Shown here piece by piece: positions 19,041 through 28,261 of a stretch of 64,000 nucleotides of DNA. The translations under genes were made by a program, and so were the position numbers. This DNA comes from Lachnospiraceae bacterium. GTDB lineage: Bacteria; Bacillota; Clostridia; Lachnospirales; Lachnospiraceae. The stretch spans positions 62,001 to 126,000 of the forward strand of contig SVFM01000005.1 in the NCBI GenBank assembly GCA_015056865.1. The letters are read 5' to 3'. A model generated the notes under the pieces. The model saw only the letters and a list, made by a program, of their open reading frames with translations, was not told the origin of the DNA and made no database searches. How positions within the stretch are numbered: position 1 is the first letter of the stretch; the number at the start of each line of letters is the position of its first letter.

Positions 19041-19757
19041 ATGAAGTTACAACAGGTTTTAAGTTATGTTCGTCGTGCATTAGACGATTATCATATGATA
19101 CAAGAAAATGACAAAATAGCAATTGGTATCTCCGGCGGAAAGGACAGTTTAACGCTATTATATGCTCTGCATGGGCTTAAACGTTTCTATCCTATCCCAT
19201 ATGACATCCATGCAGTTACGGTAGATCTGGGATTTCAAAACTTAAATTTGGAAAAGATCAAAGAGTTATGTCATGAACTTCAGGTAGAATACTCCATTAT
19301 AAAAACAGATATTGCACAAGTTATATTTGAAGAACGGAAAGAAACCAATCCCTGCTCACTTTGTGCCAAAATGCGCAAAGGAGCCTTAAATCAAGCGATA
19401 AAAGATGTCGGATGCAATAAAGTTGCCTATGCCCATCATAAAGATGACGTAGTAGAAACTATGCTAATGTCGCTAATCTATGAAGGACGTTTCCATACAT
19501 TTTCACCGGTCACTTACCTGGACCGAATGGATCTGACCGTTATCAGGCCTTTGATCTATATGAATGAAGCAGATGTGATCGGCTTTGTAAATAAGCATGA
19601 TGTTCCTGTTGTAAAAAGCCCCTGTCCTGCTGACGGTCATACGAAACGTGAATATATTAAAAAACTGCTTCAACAGATAAATTTTGAAAATCCGGGCGTA
19701 AAAGAAAGAATGTTTACCGCAATACAAGGCGGTTCCTTGAAAGGTTGGATGATATAG
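19041..19757 (+). CDS. ttcA: TtcA-like tRNA 2-thiocytidine synthase (PP-loop ATPase)
   Basis: A 238-residue adenine-nucleotide alpha hydrolase. The PP-loop ATP-pyrophosphatase motif GISGGKDSLTLL is near residue 29. A CxxC pair lies in NPCSLCAKMRKGAL (C111 and C114) and a third Cys in KSPCPADGHTKRE near residue 200, the arrangement used by TtcA to hold an iron-sulfur cluster. TtcA puts sulfur on cytidine 32 of tRNA; the related TilS lacks these cysteines. The target here is inferred. GGAAAGGAATTTACAT precedes the ATG. The gene ends one base into the next start (TAGTG). Confidence 0.82.
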   Translation: MKLQQVLSYVRRALDDYHMIQENDKIAIGISGGKDSLTLLYALHGLKRFYPIPYDIHAVTVDLGFQNLNLEKIKELCHELQVEYSIIKTDIAQVIFEERKETNPCSLCAKMRKGALNQAIKDVGCNKVAYAHHKDDVVETMLMSLIYEGRFHTFSPVTYLDRMDLTVIRPLIYMNEADVIGFVNKHDVPVVKSPCPADGHTKREYIKKLLQQINFENPGVKERMFTAIQGGSLKGWMI

Positions 19758-20806
19758 TGAAAAATACCAATTATCATGAAGAACAAAATCGAAAAAACAT
19801 TTTAAAACTCCGGGAAATAATGAATACACTTCCCGCTTTTTGCCGCAGTTATTTCAATAGCCTTGAAGATTATACTTCCAGTAGAACCAGACTGGCGTAT
19901 GCCTATGATATTCGTGTTTTCTTTGAATATTTGCACGAATGCAATAAGGTTTGTGCCAAAATGAATATTGTGGATTATCAAGTAGATATTTTGGAACATA
20001 TTACAAGACAAGATATTCAGGATTACATGTCTTATATCACTTATTATGAAAAAGATGGAAAAGAAATAACAAATGATGAGCGTGGAAAAGCAAGAAAACT
20101 TTCCGCTCTGCGTAGCTTCTATAATTATTTTTTTGAGAATGAAATCATAGAAAAAAATCCTGCGGCTCTTGTTCCGGTTCCCAAACTTCATACAAAAGAA
20201 ATCATACGTCTGGACCCCAATGAGGTGGCAACTTTATTGGATCAAGTGGAAGACGGAACAAAGTTAACCCAAAAAGAGCTGGAATATCATAAAAAGACCA
20301 AGATACGTGACGTTGCTTTGCTTACTCTCCTTCTGGGAACCGGTATCCGTGTATCAGAGTGTGTGGGATTAGACATACAGGATGTGGATTTCAACAATAA
20401 TGGCATAAAGATTCGTCGTAAAGGCGGAAATGAAACGGTCGTATACTTTGGAGATGAAGTGGAAAAAGCTTTACTGGATTATCTGAAAACCAGAGAGCAT
20501 GTAATCCCCCAATCGGGACATGAAAACGCCCTCTTCCTTTCGCTGCAAAATAGGCGCATGGCTGTGAGAAGCGTGGAGAATCTTGTAAAAAAATACTCTT
20601 CAAGAGTGACAACACTTAAGAAAATTACTCCGCATAAATTACGTAGTACATACGGTACCGCACTTTATCGTGAAACAGGGGATATTTACTTGGTGGCTGA
20701 CGTGCTTGGCCACAAGGATGTCAATACAACCCGCAAGCACTATGCCGCACAGGAGGATGAGCGCAAGCGCCGCGCAGCTAAAATAGTGCGTTTGAGGGAA
20801 GATTGA
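19757..20806 (+). CDS. Tyrosine recombinase, XerC/XerD-like
   Basis: A 349-residue integrase-family protein. The N-terminal SAM-like DNA-binding part ends near residue 145. The catalytic residues are visible: Arg in TGIRVSECVG near residue 200, Lys in RKGGNE, HKLR near residue 290, His in LGHKDVN and the nucleophile Tyr in RKHYA near residue 330. It could be the chromosomal dimer-resolution enzyme, though it is longer than typical Xer proteins (about 300 residues). The start is uncertain: GTG 19757 overlaps the ttcA stop and is chosen; an in-frame TTG at 19745 is the alternative. It converges with the YneA-like gene, six bases away. Confidence 0.85.
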   Translation: MKNTNYHEEQNRKNILKLREIMNTLPAFCRSYFNSLEDYTSSRTRLAYAYDIRVFFEYLHECNKVCAKMNIVDYQVDILEHITRQDIQDYMSYITYYEKDGKEITNDERGKARKLSALRSFYNYFFENEIIEKNPAALVPVPKLHTKEIIRLDPNEVATLLDQVEDGTKLTQKELEYHKKTKIRDVALLTLLLGTGIRVSECVGLDIQDVDFNNNGIKIRRKGGNETVVYFGDEVEKALLDYLKTREHVIPQSGHENALFLSLQNRRMAVRSVENLVKKYSSRVTTLKKITPHKLRSTYGTALYRETGDIYLVADVLGHKDVNTTRKHYAAQEDERKRRAAKIVRLRED

Positions 20807-20812
20807 GAGAAA

Positions 20813-21226
20813 TTATTGCTGTACCTCACCGACTTCACTATAATAAGGCAAAATGATATACTCTCCTGCTATGATCTGTGAAGATTCTAAATGATTGATC
20901 CACATGACTTCACGTATATAATCTGTTACAGATTCGTAGTGTTCACCGCTATATTCCTGAGCCAGGGAAGTAAGTGTCTCTCCCGGCTTTATTACAATGC
21001 TTGTATAGCACTTTTTCATAACAGGTGCTACCTCTGTTGTTGCGTTTGAAGTAATTGCATGATAGGAACCGGATAACACAAGAATCAAAATGATCCCCAG
21101 TAATACCATGCAAAAATTTCTCCTGATCTCACGCTGCCTGTGCAACTTTTCCCTTCTCTGACGCAACCTCCTTCTATATTCATAATGTTCTCTGTCCTGA
21201 TATGTTTGATTCATTGTATGTGTCAT
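20813..21226 (-). CDS. yneA: YneA-like LysM protein, probable SOS cell-division inhibitor
   Basis: A 137-residue protein with an Arg-rich cytoplasmic start, one membrane helix (VLLGIILILVLSGSY, residues about 40-56) and a C-terminal LysM domain (IVIKPGETLTSLAQEYS). This layout and its place divergent from lexA match Bacillus YneA, which halts division during DNA damage. ATG 21226 follows GGGAG with an eight-base spacer; an upstream in-frame ATG at 21271 sits inside a LexA box. Its promoter is a perfect consensus overlaid with LexA boxes, so it should be tightly shut off until SOS induction. Confidence 0.82.
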   Translation of the reverse strand: MTHTMNQTYQDREHYEYRRRLRQRREKLHRQREIRRNFCMVLLGIILILVLSGSYHAITSNATTEVAPVMKKCYTSIVIKPGETLTSLAQEYSGEHYESVTDYIREVMWINHLESSQIIAGEYIILPYYSEVGEVQQ

Positions 21227-21265
21227 GTCTGCCGCTCCCTTCATAGTTGAAAGAATATTTGTTTG

Positions 21266-21277
21266 GAACATTTGTTC
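21266..21277. promoter_or_regulatory. LexA box 1 (perfect palindrome)
   Basis: GAACATTTGTTC matches the Gram-positive SOS consensus GAAC-N4-GTTC exactly. It lies just downstream of the expected yneA transcript start, where bound LexA would block elongation. Confidence 0.85.
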
Positions 21278-21288
21278 TGTATATTCGA

Positions 21289-21317
21289 ATTATATCGAAC
21301 ATACTTTCTTTTGTCAA
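21289..21317 (-). promoter_or_regulatory. Consensus sigma-A promoter of yneA
   Basis: Read on the minus strand, TTGACA (21312-21317) and TATAAT (21289-21294) are 17 bases apart, a perfect consensus promoter. LexA boxes lie in its spacer and after its start. Confidence 0.88.
21296..21308. promoter_or_regulatory. LexA box 2 (imperfect)
   Basis: CGAACATACTTTC keeps the CGAAC half-site with a degenerate partner. It falls inside the spacer of the yneA promoter. Confidence 0.55.
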
Positions 21318-21326
21318 CACTTTTTT

Positions 21327-21340
21327 CGAACATATTTTTG
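21327..21340. promoter_or_regulatory. LexA box 3 (imperfect)
   Basis: CGAACATATTTTTG repeats the CGAACATA half-site found in box 2, with a weak partner half. Confidence 0.45.
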
Positions 21341-21353
21341 GAATATATGTTTG
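21340..21353. promoter_or_regulatory. LexA box 4 (imperfect), over lexA -35
   Basis: GGAATATATGTTTG is a near-symmetric SOS-like site that touches the -35 of the lexA promoter, fitting autoregulation. Confidence 0.55.
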
Positions 21354-21379
21354 CTTTTTTGTTTTTTTTATGCTATGAT
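21351..21379 (+). promoter_or_regulatory. lexA promoter
   Basis: TTGCTT at 21351-21356 and TATGAT at 21374-21379 have a 17-base spacer. LexA box 4 overlaps the -35. Confidence 0.7.
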
Positions 21380-21411
21380 AATTAAAAGATAATATTTATG
21401 GAGGGTATGCT

Positions 21412-22029
21412 ATGGGATATGGTAAGATTACAGCGAAGCAACAGGAAATACTAGATTATATTAAAGAAGAGATTTTACATAGAGGTTATCCGCCTGCAGT
21501 ACGTGAGATCTGCGAGGCTGTTAATTTGAAGTCCACTTCTTCTGTCCACTCACATTTGGAAACCCTTGAGAAAAATGGCTATATTAGAAGAGATCCCACC
21601 AAACCAAGAGCGATTGAGATCTGTGATGACAGTTTCCAGATGGTGCGCACAGAGATGGTACAATTGCCTATTTTAGGTAATGTTGCTGCCGGACAACCTA
21701 TTCTTGCGGAAGAAAATATTGAGAGTTACTTCCCTGTTCCCGCCGATTTGGTTCCCAAGGGAGAATCCTTCATTTTAAAAGTTCGTGGTGATTCCATGGT
21801 AAATGCCGGCATTTTTAATGGGGATCAGGTTTTTGTAAATGCATGCAATACCGCTCAGAACGGAGATACGGTTGTTGCGCTTATTGAAGATTCCGCCACA
21901 GTAAAAACTTTTTATAAAGAAAATGGCCATATCCGCCTACAGCCGGAAAACGACTATATGGAACCTATTATTGTGGATGACTGTCAGATTTTAGGGAAAG
22001 TATTTGGAATTTTTAGAATTTATCGTTAA
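21412..22029 (+). CDS. lexA: LexA SOS repressor
   Basis: A 205-residue LexA. Residues 1-65 form the winged helix DNA-binding domain ([29 protein letters not shown]). The self-cleavage bond is Ala93-Gly94 in NVAAGQP. The catalytic dyad is Ser128 in RGDSMV and Lys165 in ATVKTFY. RecA filaments on damaged DNA trigger cleavage and release of the SOS genes. ATG 21412 follows GGAGGG. The repressor's own boxes lie in the space shared with yneA, so both genes should respond together. Confidence 0.97.
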   Translation: MGYGKITAKQQEILDYIKEEILHRGYPPAVREICEAVNLKSTSSVHSHLETLEKNGYIRRDPTKPRAIEICDDSFQMVRTEMVQLPILGNVAAGQPILAEENIESYFPVPADLVPKGESFILKVRGDSMVNAGIFNGDQVFVNACNTAQNGDTVVALIEDSATVKTFYKENGHIRLQPENDYMEPIIVDDCQILGKVFGIFRIYR

Positions 22030-22048
22030 AGATTGTTTTGTACATAAA

Positions 22049-22083
22049 CTTTGCAAAATCTGTGCACACTAAATTTTGCAAAG
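22049..22083 (+). promoter_or_regulatory. 11-bp inverted repeat touching the DUF378 ribosome site
   Basis: CTTTGCAAAAT (22049-22059) and ATTTTGCAAAG (22073-22083) are perfect inverted copies around a 13-base loop that itself holds TGTGCACA. The 3' arm runs into the AAAGGAGG ribosome site of the next gene, so folding could limit its translation; alternatively it ends lexA transcripts. Confidence 0.5.
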
Positions 22084-22095
22084 GAGGAAAAAACA

Positions 22096-22311
22096 ATGGG
22101 AAACAAATATATTGACGGCGCAGCATTGACTATTGCGATCATTGGAGCGCTTAACTGGGGGCTGATCGGTCTTTTTCAGTTTGATCTTGTACGATTCATT
22201 TTTGGTGACATGTCCTGGCTTTCCCGCATCGTCTACGTACTTGTAGGTTTGAGCGGCTTGTACCTGATTTCTTTTTATATGCATCTTGGAAGAAATGAGA
22301 AGACAGAGTAA
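22096..22311 (+). CDS. DUF378 small membrane protein (YuzA-like)
   Basis: A 71-residue protein with two membrane helices. The first contains GALNWGLIGLFQFDLV, the signature of DUF378, and the second VYVLVGLSGLYLISF. ATG 22096 is chosen because AAAGGAGG stands nine bases ahead; an upstream in-frame ATG at 22051 sits inside the inverted repeat. The function of DUF378 proteins is unknown. A clear terminator follows at 22332. Confidence 0.88.
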   Translation: MGNKYIDGAALTIAIIGALNWGLIGLFQFDLVRFIFGDMSWLSRIVYVLVGLSGLYLISFYMHLGRNEKTE

Positions 22312-22331
22312 TGTACCCCACATTAACTTTT

Positions 22332-22363
22332 CTGCCAGCAGGTATTAACTGCTGGCAGTTTTA
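22332..22363 (+). terminator. Rho-independent terminator after DUF378 gene
   Basis: CTGCCAGCAG and CTGCTGGCAG form a perfect 10-bp stem around GTATTAA, followed by TTTTAT. Confidence 0.88.
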
Positions 22364-22372
22364 TAGTCAGTT

Positions 22373-22723
22373 TTATAGTGACTTTACATCTATGATTTTA
22401 CCATCTCTCCAAATTCTTTCCAAATCGTAAAGTAACCGGTTTTCTTTATCAAAAACATGAACGATCACGTCACCAAAGTCCATTAAGATCCAATTTGCGG
22501 TTGTATATCCCTCGATCTGTCTCACACTACATCCAGCTTTTCCCAGAGATTCTTCCACATTGTCAACCATTGCCTGCAGCTGATTACCATTGGATCCACT
22601 GGCAATTATAAAATAATCGGCAACAACTGTCACCTGAGAAATATCTATAACACGAATATCTTCTGCTTTTTTATCTTCCAAAGCAGCTACTGCAAGTTTC
22701 ATAAGTTCCATAGACGTTTTCAT
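22373..22723 (-). CDS. rsfS: Ribosome silencing factor RsfS
   Basis: A 116-residue RsfS (Iojap/YqeL). The family block runs from DISQVTVVADYFIIASGSN near residue 27, then GYTTANWILMDFGDVIVHVF near residue 67. RsfS binds uL14 on the large subunit and stops subunit joining when nutrients are low. It is the last gene of the obg cluster, and its start overlaps the yqeK stop by one base. GAGGAACAATA precedes the ATG. Confidence 0.95.
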   Translation of the reverse strand: MKTSMELMKLAVAALEDKKAEDIRVIDISQVTVVADYFIIASGSNGNQLQAMVDNVEESLGKAGCSVRQIEGYTTANWILMDFGDVIVHVFDKENRLLYDLERIWRDGKIIDVKSL

Positions 22724-23307
22724 TATTGTTCCTCCTGTTTATAAAAGTCATAGGTTTTTTGGGTCATCGGATCAATCTCACCATTGGCAGAATGAAGATA
22801 ATCCAAAGTATCCTTTAATATATATATCAGTGCTTTATCAAGATTTATGAATGCCAGCTTTCGTATTTCGCTTAAATTAGGTGCTTGTTTTCGATTAGGT
22901 TCAATATAATCTGCAACAAAAATAATTTTTTCCAACACAGACATGCCGGGGCGGCCTGTGGTATGATTCAATACGGCATTTATCACATCGGGATCATGCA
23001 CTTTATAGGTATCCATAGCAAGAAAACTTCCTACCTTGGCATGGAGCAAAAAAGGATTTCTGCGCTCTAATTCCGTGATGTTTATATTGTGTTTCTCGCA
23101 AATAGCAATTTTTTTATCATGATCGATACATTTGGCACAATCATGCAAAAGCCCGGCCAGTTCTGCACTTCTTAAAGGAACATCGTAACGCATGGCTAAA
23201 GCCATAGCTGTATACATTACGCCTAATGTGTGCTCAAAGCGCTTGGTATCCTGCTGCTTTTCTATTGCCTGGCGGATCTTCTTAATATTTTTATCAGAAT
23301 TTTTCAT
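22723..23307 (-). CDS. yqeK: YqeK family HD-domain hydrolase (probable Ap4A hydrolase)
   Basis: A 194-residue HD-domain protein. FEHTLGVMYTA near residue 25, LLHDCAKCI (the HD pair) near residue 56, LLHAKVG near residue 86 and LNHTTGRPGMS near residue 109 supply the metal-binding residues. Members of the YqeK family split diadenosine tetraphosphate. ATG 23307 follows AAAAGGTAG; upstream in-frame codons lack a ribosome site and overlap nadD. It sits between nadD and rsfS, the common order in Firmicutes. Confidence 0.92.
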   Translation of the reverse strand: MKNSDKNIKKIRQAIEKQQDTKRFEHTLGVMYTAMALAMRYDVPLRSAELAGLLHDCAKCIDHDKKIAICEKHNINITELERRNPFLLHAKVGSFLAMDTYKVHDPDVINAVLNHTTGRPGMSVLEKIIFVADYIEPNRKQAPNLSEIRKLAFINLDKALIYILKDTLDYLHSANGEIDPMTQKTYDFYKQEEQ

Positions 23308-23311
23308 GTGA

Positions 23312-23917
23312 CTACCTTTTAAATAATTGATTCTTATAGATATACTCTTCTGCTTCAGGTGCAACCATATGATGTATACTTTTTCCAAGTTTCAGGCGTT
23401 CTCTTATCTCTGAAGAGGAAATATCTATTCTGGGAAAATCTAAGAGCATAATATCCGCACCAAATTTCTGCTTTAGATCTTCCGTTTTTATTCTTAAACG
23501 TTCCTTGTCTGTTGTTTCTCTTACCGCTGCCAGAATGGTACAGGATTTGAATATCCTGGCCGGTTCCTTCCACTTTTCCATAGAAAACACAGAATCTGCT
23601 CCCAGAATAAAATAGTAATGATTATCCTGCTTTCTCTTTAATTCTTCCAGTGTTTCGTAGGTATAGGTATTTCCGGGTCGAAGGATTTCCATGTCAGAAA
23701 CTTCAAAACAGGAATGATACTGAATGGAAAGTTCTACAAGGCGCATACGATCCTTGGCAGGTAAAATAGGAATATCCTGTTTCATATAGGATACACCGCT
23801 TGGTATAAATATGATCTTGGCCAGTTCGGCCTGCTCAAAAGCATACTGTGCCAAAAGCAAATGGCCGATGTGTATGGGATTAAAGGTACCACCTAAAATA
23901 CCTATTTTTTTTCTCAT
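23312..23917 (-). CDS. nadD: Nicotinate-nucleotide adenylyltransferase NadD
   Basis: A 201-residue nucleotidyltransferase. KIGILGGTFNPIHIGHLLLA near the start holds the GxFxPxHxGH-type active site, and ISSSEIR near residue 168 is the C-terminal ISST-like motif. It joins ATP and nicotinate mononucleotide in NAD synthesis. ATG 23917 is favoured because AGGA lies seven bases ahead; an ATG two codons earlier is too close to it. The gene is followed by yqeK after four bases. Confidence 0.95.
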   Translation of the reverse strand: MRKKIGILGGTFNPIHIGHLLLAQYAFEQAELAKIIFIPSGVSYMKQDIPILPAKDRMRLVELSIQYHSCFEVSDMEILRPGNTYTYETLEELKRKQDNHYYFILGADSVFSMEKWKEPARIFKSCTILAAVRETTDKERLRIKTEDLKQKFGADIMLLDFPRIDISSSEIRERLKLGKSIHHMVAPEAEEYIYKNQLFKR

Positions 23918-23929
23918 TGTCATTTCCTG

Positions 23930-24217
23930 CTATGGAAGTATAATTTTTTTGTGATCTTTACTTTCTTTATAGAGAACAATTTTCTTTCCAATCACTTGTA
24001 CAACCTGAGACTGTGTGCGTTCTGCGATCATTTCGGCTATAACCTTTGGATCATCCATACAATTTTTTAGCACAGCAATCTTGATCAATTCTCTGGTGTT
24101 AAAACTTTCTGCAATCGCCTCTGTAACCTCCGGCGTCAGACTGGACTTTCCAATCTGAAAAATCGGTTCGATATTCATGGCTAGGCCTTTTAAATAGGCT
24201 CTTTGTTTACTGGTCAT
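23930..24217 (-). CDS. yhbY: YhbY-type CRM-domain RNA-binding protein
   Basis: A 95-residue protein that is one CRM domain. It begins MTSKQRAYLKGLAMNIEPIFQIGKSSLTP; the GKSSLTP loop and ELIKIAVLKNC follow the YhbY pattern. YhbY associates with pre-50S ribosomes. ATG 24217 stands seven bases after AGAGG. It lies between obg and nadD. Confidence 0.93.
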   Translation of the reverse strand: MTSKQRAYLKGLAMNIEPIFQIGKSSLTPEVTEAIAESFNTRELIKIAVLKNCMDDPKVIAEMIAERTQSQVVQVIGKKIVLYKESKDHKKIILP

Positions 24218-24237
24218 AATCATACCTCTTCCATGTG

Positions 24238-25581
<1,344 letters not shown>

Positions 25582-25586
25582 TTAAA

Positions 25587-25871
25587 TTATTCCTCTACAG
25601 GATATACGGAAGCCTGCTTTTTGTCTCTTCCTTTTCTCTCAAATCTCAGAACACCGTCTACCAATGCAAACAAAGTGTCATCACCGCCAATACCAACATT
25701 GATACCGGGATGGATCTTTGTGCCGCGCTGTCTGTATAAGATATTTCCTGCTTTTACGAACTGGCCGTCAGCTCTCTTTGCGCCTAATCTCTTGGCTTCG
25801 GAATCTCTGCCGTTCTTGGTAGAGCCCACACCTTTTTTATGTGCAAAAAATTGAAGGTTCAGCTTTAACAT
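25587..25871 (-). CDS. rpmA: Ribosomal protein L27 with Prp-cleaved N-terminus
   Basis: A 94-residue bL27. The N-terminus [17 protein letters not shown] carries the Firmicute extension ending in LQFF before AHKKG, which is removed by the Prp protease encoded just upstream. The body ([17 protein letters not shown]) is standard. AGGAGG precedes the ATG. Confidence 0.98.
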   Translation of the reverse strand: MLKLNLQFFAHKKGVGSTKNGRDSEAKRLGAKRADGQFVKAGNILYRQRGTKIHPGINVGIGGDDTLFALVDGVLRFERKGRDKKQASVYPVEE

Positions 25872-25874
25872 GGA

Positions 25875-26204
25875 TTACACCTCCTTGAAATTTACTTGTA
25901 AATACTTCTGACCATAAGTTCGGCTCAAATCTTCGAGCCCATACACCATGGCATCCAGTAAAAAGATGGATTTTTCCTGTAAGTTTCCCTGGAAATCACA
26001 CTTGATAAAACCGGTTTCTTCATTGGATACAGTTTCAAACTGTTCACCTGCAAGTTCTTCCAATGCATTGATGGTATTGAGCACCAATATCGATATGGAG
26101 GAACATAAGATATCCGGTCCCTTAACTGCGTATCCTGCATGTCCCATACAGGTAAATCCCCGGTAAGATCCGGTACGATTCTTATAAACCACAACTGTCG
26201 TCAT
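25875..26204 (-). CDS. prp: Prp ribosomal-processing cysteine protease
   Basis: A 109-residue Prp. The catalytic His is in GHAGYAVKG near residue 22 and the Cys in DILCSSIS near residue 34, the spacing seen in Staphylococcus and Bacillus Prp. It trims the N-terminal extension of L27. It lies between rplU and rpmA with gaps of two and three bases and lacks a strong ribosome site, so it probably depends on rplU translation. Confidence 0.95.
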   Translation of the reverse strand: MTTVVVYKNRTGSYRGFTCMGHAGYAVKGPDILCSSISILVLNTINALEELAGEQFETVSNEETGFIKCDFQGNLQEKSIFLLDAMVYGLEDLSRTYGQKYLQVNFKEV

Positions 26205-26206
26205 AC

Positions 26207-26512
26207 TTATGCATTGATCTTATCGATCTTAACCTGAGTATATGCTTGTCTATGACCATTTTTCTTGTGGTAACCGGTTTTTCTCTTGTATTTGTATACA
26301 ATAACCTTTTTACCTCTGCCCTGTTCCATAACAGTTGCTGTAACGGTAGCACTTGCTACATCAACACCAACCTTCAGGGAGTCATCGCTTACTGCGAGCA
26401 CCTGGTCAAAAGTAACAGTGTTTCCTGCTTCCACATCCAGCTTTTCAACCTTGATGATATCGCCCTCAGAAACTTTGTACTGTTTTCCACCTGTTGCAAT
26501 AATTGCGTACAT
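26207..26512 (-). CDS. rplU: Ribosomal protein L21
   Basis: A 101-residue bL21, full length, beginning [18 protein letters not shown] and ending with the [17 protein letters not shown]-contact block. AGGAGG precedes the ATG at 26512. It opens the L21-Prp-L27-Obg operon behind a leader and promoter. Confidence 0.98.
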   Translation of the reverse strand: MYAIIATGGKQYKVSEGDIIKVEKLDVEAGNTVTFDQVLAVSDDSLKVGVDVASATVTATVMEQGRGKKVIVYKYKRKTGYHKKNGHRQAYTQVKIDKINA

Positions 26513-26600
26513 ATAGGCACCTCCTATTCATGAGATACTCGCTAACTTTGGTGGCCTCCAAATACTTTTGGACGCACTTATACCTTGTTATGCGGCATAC
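26513..26600 (-). ncRNA. Probable L21 leader (5' UTR regulatory RNA)
   Basis: The rplU transcript should have a leader of about 90 bases. It contains a hairpin TCCAAA-AGTA-TTTGGA (26557-26572) and a GC-box before the ribosome site. Firmicute rplU genes often carry an L21_leader RNA used in autoregulation; a match to that family was not tested. Confidence 0.5.
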
Positions 26601-26606
26601 TGTGAT

Positions 26607-26636
26607 ATCATAGCATATATCAGTGGAAATTGTCAA
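26607..26636 (-). promoter_or_regulatory. rplU operon promoter
   Basis: On the minus strand TTGACA (26631-26636) and TATGAT (26607-26612) are 18 bases apart. Confidence 0.8.
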
Positions 26637-26641
26637 GTAAA

Positions 26642-27274
26642 TTATTGTGCTTTTTTCTTTTCCTCAAAATCTTCCACATATTGGGTGATCAGCTTTACTG
26701 TGCCGTCTATTCCCAGAACAGAACTGTTGATGCAAAGGTCATAGGTGTCCGCCATGCCCCACTTTTTGGAAGAATAATAGTTGTAATAACTTTGACGCTG
26801 CTTATCTTTTTTATTGATCATTTCCAATGCTTTGCCTTCGGTTATGTTAAATCTATCCATTACTCTCTTTACTTTTGCTTCTTCGGTGGAGTAGATAAAC
26901 AGATGCATACAGTTGTCAAAGCTTTCCAAAGCATAATCTGCACATCTGCCAACAATAACACAAGGGCCCTCTGAAGCCACTTTCTTGATGGTATCAAACT
27001 GTGCGAGGAACACTTTATGACTGATAGGCATATCTACAAAGGATGAGGCATTATAACCAAAGGAATAGGTGTCCATTACAAGATTATAAAGAAATGATTT
27101 GGTGGGTTTTTCATCATGATGATGGATCATCTCCTCACAAAAACCACTTTCTTTTGCGGCCCTGGCCAAAAGCTCCTTATCATAACAAGGGATATTAAAG
27201 TACTTTGCAACTTTATCACCGATCTCATGGCCGCCGGAACCGAACTGTCTACCGATTGTAATAATCGTATTCAT
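26642..27274 (-). CDS. Cytidylate-kinase-like protein
   Basis: A 210-residue P-loop kinase-like protein. The Walker A region reads TIGRQFGSGGHEIG (residues 5-18), the pattern of the cytidylate kinase-like family; RYDKELL-like CYDKELLARAAKESG and IVGRCADYAL near residue 107 follow. It is not the canonical cmk, which has a different length and layout, so the substrate is open. GAGGAGG precedes the ATG. A TATAAT lies about 35 bases upstream, but I see no good -35. Confidence 0.82.
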   Translation of the reverse strand: MNTIITIGRQFGSGGHEIGDKVAKYFNIPCYDKELLARAAKESGFCEEMIHHHDEKPTKSFLYNLVMDTYSFGYNASSFVDMPISHKVFLAQFDTIKKVASEGPCVIVGRCADYALESFDNCMHLFIYSTEEAKVKRVMDRFNITEGKALEMINKKDKQRQSYYNYYSSKKWGMADTYDLCINSSVLGIDGTVKLITQYVEDFEEKKKAQ

Positions 27275-27349
27275 ATGCGTACCTCCTCATATATTTTATA
27301 ATAATATTATATATGATTATTGTATTAATTTCCAGAAAAATATTGTAAT

Positions 27350-28261
27350 TCAAAATATCTGTAGTAAATGTTCAAAATATTCAGGAAGTGGGGCTTTCAG
27401 CTCCACATACTCACCGGTAGTTGGATGCTGAAATCCCAATTCATAAGCATGTAATGTTTGACCTTTAAGCTTATAAGGAATGCTGTGAGTAGAATAAACC
27501 TCATCCCCCAGAATCGGGTGTCCGATACTTGCCATGTGTACGCGGATCTGATGAGTACGTCCGGTTTCCAACACACACTCGATATAGGTATACTTTTGGA
27601 AACGTTTTAAGACCTTATAATGGGTAACTGCACGTTTTCCGTTCGTGACGCCTGCAGCCATCTTCTTGCGGTCTGCAGGATGTCTGCCGATGGGATTATC
27701 TACGGTTCCTTCCTCCTGAGTTATCACACCGTGACAGATTGCCAGATACTTGCGATGGATGGAATGCTCCTTTAACTGCTCCGCTATAGCCCCATGGGCC
27801 TTGTCATTTTTGCAGATGATCAGAGAACCGGTGGTATCTTTGTCGATGCGGTGGACAATCCCCGGGCGCATCACGCCATTGATGCCGGAAAGTTCCTTGC
27901 CACAGTGATACATAAGTGCATTGACCAAGGTACCGCTGTAATGTCCCGCCGCCGGATGCACGACCATATCCTTGGGCTTGTTGACAACAATTACATCTGC
28001 ATCTTCATATAAGATATCCAAAGGTATGTTTTCGGGCTGAATGTCCGGTTCTATGGCCTTAGGAAGATAAAAAGTGATGTCATCATCTGTGCGGACACGA
28101 TAGCTGGCTTTTACAGGCACACCATTCACCAAAACAGAATCTTCTTTGATCAATTTTTGGATATAAGAGCGGGACAGGGAATCCACAAGAAGACTCATGC
28201 ATTTGTCGATGCGCTCTTCATCCAATTCTTCCGCGATCTGAAAACGAAACATGTCCGTCAT
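27350..28261 (-). CDS. rluD: RluD-type pseudouridine synthase
   Basis: A 303-residue enzyme with an N-terminal S4 domain (RIDKCMSLLVDSLSRSYIQKLI) and a RluA-family catalytic domain: VVNKPKDMVVHPAAG near residue 95, catalytic Asp in VHRIDKDTTG near residue 138 and ETGRTHQIRVHMASIGHP near residue 228. It probably modifies helix 69 of 23S rRNA. The start overlaps the lspA stop by ATGA, and CGGAG lies ahead. lspA-rluD (yly) pairing is common in Firmicutes. Confidence 0.93.
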   Translation of the reverse strand: MTDMFRFQIAEELDEERIDKCMSLLVDSLSRSYIQKLIKEDSVLVNGVPVKASYRVRTDDDITFYLPKAIEPDIQPENIPLDILYEDADVIVVNKPKDMVVHPAAGHYSGTLVNALMYHCGKELSGINGVMRPGIVHRIDKDTTGSLIICKNDKAHGAIAEQLKEHSIHRKYLAICHGVITQEEGTVDNPIGRHPADRKKMAAGVTNGKRAVTHYKVLKRFQKYTYIECVLETGRTHQIRVHMASIGHPILGDEVYSTHSIPYKLKGQTLHAYELGFQHPTTGEYVELKAPLPEYFEHLLQIF

